Positions 5,824-7,567 of a stretch of DNA of 7,567 nucleotides are shown here, piece after piece (position 1 is the first letter of the stretch; each line of letters begins with the position of its first letter). A program made the translations under genes and the position numbers. Origin of the DNA: Vicinamibacterales bacterium (lineage in GTDB: Bacteria; Acidobacteriota; Vicinamibacteria; Vicinamibacterales; UBA8438); contig JASLOY010000166.1 of assembly GCA_030745255.1 (NCBI GenBank), positions 1 to 7,567 of the forward strand. Direction: 5' to 3'. The notes under the pieces are model-generated. The model saw nothing but the letters and a program-made list of their open reading frames with translations. It searched no databases and was not told the DNA's origin.

Positions 5824-5844
5824 TTCTGACTTCTGACTCCTGAT
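5824..5844 (+). repeat. Heptamer repeat (TTCTGAC-like, three units) running into a start codon
   Basis: TTCTGAC, TTCTGAC and TCCTGAT follow one another directly; the third unit supplies the AT of the ATG at 5843. The array occupies the place of the ribosome binding site and is pyrimidine-rich, so it cannot act as a Shine-Dalgarno sequence. Confidence 0.7.
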
Positions 5845-6324
5845 GTTGAACGATCTCCGCTATGCGGTCCGCTCGCTGCGACGTAGCCCATCGTTCACGG
5901 TCGTGGCGGTGCTCACCCTGGCGCTGGGCATTGGCGCGAACGCGGCGATCTTCAGCGTCGTCGATGCCGTGTTGTTGCGCTCGGTCCCGTTCGACGCGGT
6001 GGACCGCCTGGTGCTGATCTGGGAAACCGACCGCAACAGCGGCACGACCCGTGAACCTGCGTCGTATCCGGACTTTGTCGATTTTCAGACGCGCAGCCGC
6101 GAGCTCGAGACCGCTGGCGCGCTCATGGGCACCCAGGTGACGGGTGTCACCCAAGGTGGGGCGCCGGCGCGCGTCGCCTGCTCCCGCAGTTCCGGTTCGA
6201 GGGGCTGGTGTTGTCGTTGCTCGCCGCGACCGTCCTCCTGATGTTCTTTAGGCTGCTCGCCTGTCTGCTTCCGGCCCGCCGCGCCGCCAAAATCGCGCCC
6301 GCGGTGGCGCTCCGCGTGGAATGA
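5843..6324 (+). pseudogene. Decayed ADOP-type MacB/FtsX permease gene (internal deletions, frame change)
   Basis: The first about 110 codons encode a normal permease N-terminus: LNDLRYAVRSLRRSPSF, one membrane segment (about 19-45) and the start of the periplasmic MacB-like domain, ending at GGAPARV. The original frame then stops at 6239-6241 after a nonsense tail. From about 6160 a different frame resumes permease sequence: GAGARRLLPQFRFEGLVLSL, which matches the middle of the protein (compare GAGRGRLVRQFLTEGLVLAV in the downstream copy), followed at once by LLACLLPARRAAKIAPAVAL, the typical C-terminus, and a stop at 6322-6324. A protein of roughly 800 residues has therefore been reduced to about 160 codons by at least two deletions, the first changing frame. 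There is no ribosome binding site before the ATG. The downstream paralogue starts 3 nt after the final stop. Confidence 0.85.
6318..6321 (+). promoter_or_regulatory. Ribosome binding site of the intact permease gene
   Basis: GGAA lies 6 nt before the GTG at 6328, within the last codons of the decayed permease. It is short, but it supports the GTG start. Confidence 0.45.
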
Positions 6325-6327
6325 CTC

Positions 6328-7567
6328 GTGCTCCCCGATCTCCGCTACGCCGTTCGGATGCTGCTCCGAAACCCGGGCTTCGCCGTCGTGGCGGTGCTGG
6401 CCCTGGCGATCGGCATCGGAGCCAACACGGCGATCTTCAGTGTCGTCGATGCCGTGCTGCTTCGCCCGTTGCCCTACGACGATCCCGATCGTCTGGTGAT
6501 GATCTGGGAAACGAACTTCGGGTCGGACATTGAGAAGACTCAGGTCTCTCCGGTCACCTTCACCGAGTGGGTCGCGCAGGAGCAGCTCTTCGACGAGATT
6601 GCCGGCTGGTGGTATCCGCAGATCAACCTGACCGACGATCGCGGTGACCCGGAGCGCGCGAGGACCATCGATGTCACCGACCGGTTCTTTGACGTGCTCG
6701 GCGTCGACCCGGTCATCGGTCGTCGCTTCGCCGAGGGTGAGGACCGCCAGGGCGCCGAGCGGGTGGTCATCATCGGTCACGGCCTCTGGCAGCGACGGTT
6801 CGGTGGCGAACCGACCGCGCTCGGCGCGACGGTCCGGCTCGACGAGCAGCCGCACACCGTCATCGGCGTGGCACCGGCCGGCTTCGCCTATCCTGAGCAG
6901 ACCGAGATCTGGCGACCGCTGGGATGGAATCCAGCGCAGCACAGCCGGTCGGTGCGGTTCTTCGAGGTGGTCGCCAGATTGCGCCCCGGGCTCACCGTGA
7001 GCCAGACCCGGGCCGACATCGAAGCGCTCGGGCGGCGGCTCGAGACGGACTACCCCGACTCGAACCTGGGGTGGGGCGCGCTGGTCGTGCCACTCCACGA
7101 GCAGCTTGTCGGTGACGTGCGCCCGGCGCTCTTCGTGCTGCTCGGCGCCGTCGGGTTCGTGCTGCTCATCGCCTGCGCGAACGTGGCGAACCTGCTGCTG
7201 GCGCGCGCCGTGGCCCGCGAGAAGGAAGTGGCGGTGCGCCTCGCGCTCGGCGCCGGTCGGGGCCGTCTCGTCAGACAGTTCCTGACCGAGGGGCTGGTGC
7301 TGGCCGTGATCTCCGCCGCGGTCGGGTTGCTGCTGGCCTGGCTGGCGACACGGCTCCTCGTTATCACCAACCCGCTGGACATCCCGCGGCTCGACTCGCT
7401 TGCGCTCAACGGCAATGTGCTCGTTTTCACGCTTCTTGTGGCGGTGCTGACGGCGGTCGTCTTCGGGCTGGTGCCGGCGCTGCACGCCTCGCGGCCCGAC
7501 CCGGCGCAGGCGTTCAAGGACGGGAGCCGTGAGACCAGCGCGAGCGCCGGGAGCCGTGGCGTGCGCA
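6328..7567 (+). CDS. ADOP-type MacB/FtsX ABC transporter permease (3' end outside window)
   Basis: 413 codons are present from a GTG, chosen because it places the conserved N-terminus LPDLRYAVRMLLRNPGFA in frame; the ATG at 6358 would remove part of it. Domains: a first membrane helix (about 18-45, with GIGANTAIFSVVDAVLLRPLPY), a periplasmic MacB-like core (about 50-260), then an FtsX-type block with helices at about 265-292, 320-345 and 363-385, the cytoplasmic EKEVAVRLALGAGRGRLVRQF lying between the first two. The family normally duplicates this unit to roughly 800 residues, so about half is missing to the right. No nucleotide-binding domain is fused, as in ADOP orphan permeases, so a separate ATPase is needed for transport. 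It should sit in the inner membrane and may work with an HlyD-type adaptor such as the one at the left edge. The substrate is unknown. Confidence 0.92.
   Translation, partial: MLPDLRYAVRMLLRNPGFAVVAVLALAIGIGANTAIFSVVDAVLLRPLPYDDPDRLVMIWETNFGSDIEKTQVSPVTFTEWVAQEQLFDEIAGWWYPQINLTDDRGDPERARTIDVTDRFFDVLGVDPVIGRRFAEGEDRQGAERVVIIGHGLWQRRFGGEPTALGATVRLDEQPHTVIGVAPAGFAYPEQTEIWRPLGWNPAQHSRSVRFFEVVARLRPGLTVSQTRADIEALGRRLETDYPDSNLGWGALVVPLHEQLVGDVRPALFVLLGAVGFVLLIACANVANLLLARAVAREKEVAVRLALGAGRGRLVRQFLTEGLVLAVISAAVGLLLAWLATRLLVITNPLDIPRLDSLALNGNVLVFTLLVAVLTAVVFGLVPALHASRPDPAQAFKDGSRETSASAGSRGVR

Noticed and set aside
5843..6241. A genuine short 132-codon protein
   Set aside because: Its first 110 codons are a truncated permease, its end is out-of-frame reading of permease sequence, and the rest of the permease C-terminus follows in another frame.
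6085..7485. Open frame of 466 codons on the minus strand
   Set aside because: It is antisense to the permease genes, rich in His/Arg/Glu/Gln of the type produced by reading GC-rich genes backwards, and has no family signature.

Overview
This GC-rich window with dense gene packing most likely comes from an acidobacterium (Acidobacteriota, possibly a Vicinamibacteria-like lineage). The assignment is an inference. It rests on the ADOP-type MacB/FtsX permeases (orphan permeases typical of Acidobacteria), the HlyD-type adaptor whose N-terminus has the form common in that group, and the pairing of BlaI and M56 genes with HEAT repeats. There is no rRNA, tRNA or marker gene to confirm it.

Layout. 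(1) Positions 1-746, minus strand: the N-terminal two thirds or so of a membrane-anchored periplasmic adaptor (HlyD/MacA type) of an efflux system, running off the left edge. (2) Positions 747-1174: a divergent intergenic region with a good sigma70-like promoter facing right, several inverted repeats over and downstream of it, and a 12-bp perfect palindrome nearer the adaptor gene. (3) Positions 1175-5752: a tightly packed three-gene plus-strand operon (gaps of 2 and 4 nt): a BlaI/MecI-type winged-helix repressor; a 921-residue BlaR1-like M56 zinc metallopeptidase whose expected sensor domain is replaced by a charged helical linker, ten HEAT repeats and an Asn-Pro tail; and a 471-residue secreted HEAT-repeat protein ending in a related Asn-Pro tail. 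(4) Positions 5753-5842: a 90-bp spacer with an imperfect inverted repeat and a heptamer repeat that runs into the next start codon. (5) Positions 5843-6324: a decayed ADOP permease gene, internally deleted and out of frame. (6) Positions 6328-7567: an apparently intact ADOP permease, cut by the right edge.

How the genes may work together. In BlaR1/BlaI systems, an external signal activates a membrane metalloprotease, the repressor is inactivated and target genes are induced. Here the repressor and protease are present, but the beta-lactam-binding domain is absent. The protease C-terminus is predicted to be in the periplasm and carries HEAT repeats, and the next gene encodes a secreted protein built from the same repeat and tail. 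The simplest hypothesis is a BlaI/M56 signalling cassette whose input is protein-protein contact between two HEAT-repeat partners. The flanking transport genes (adaptor on the left, permeases on the right) may be targets or unrelated neighbours; the sequence does not decide this.
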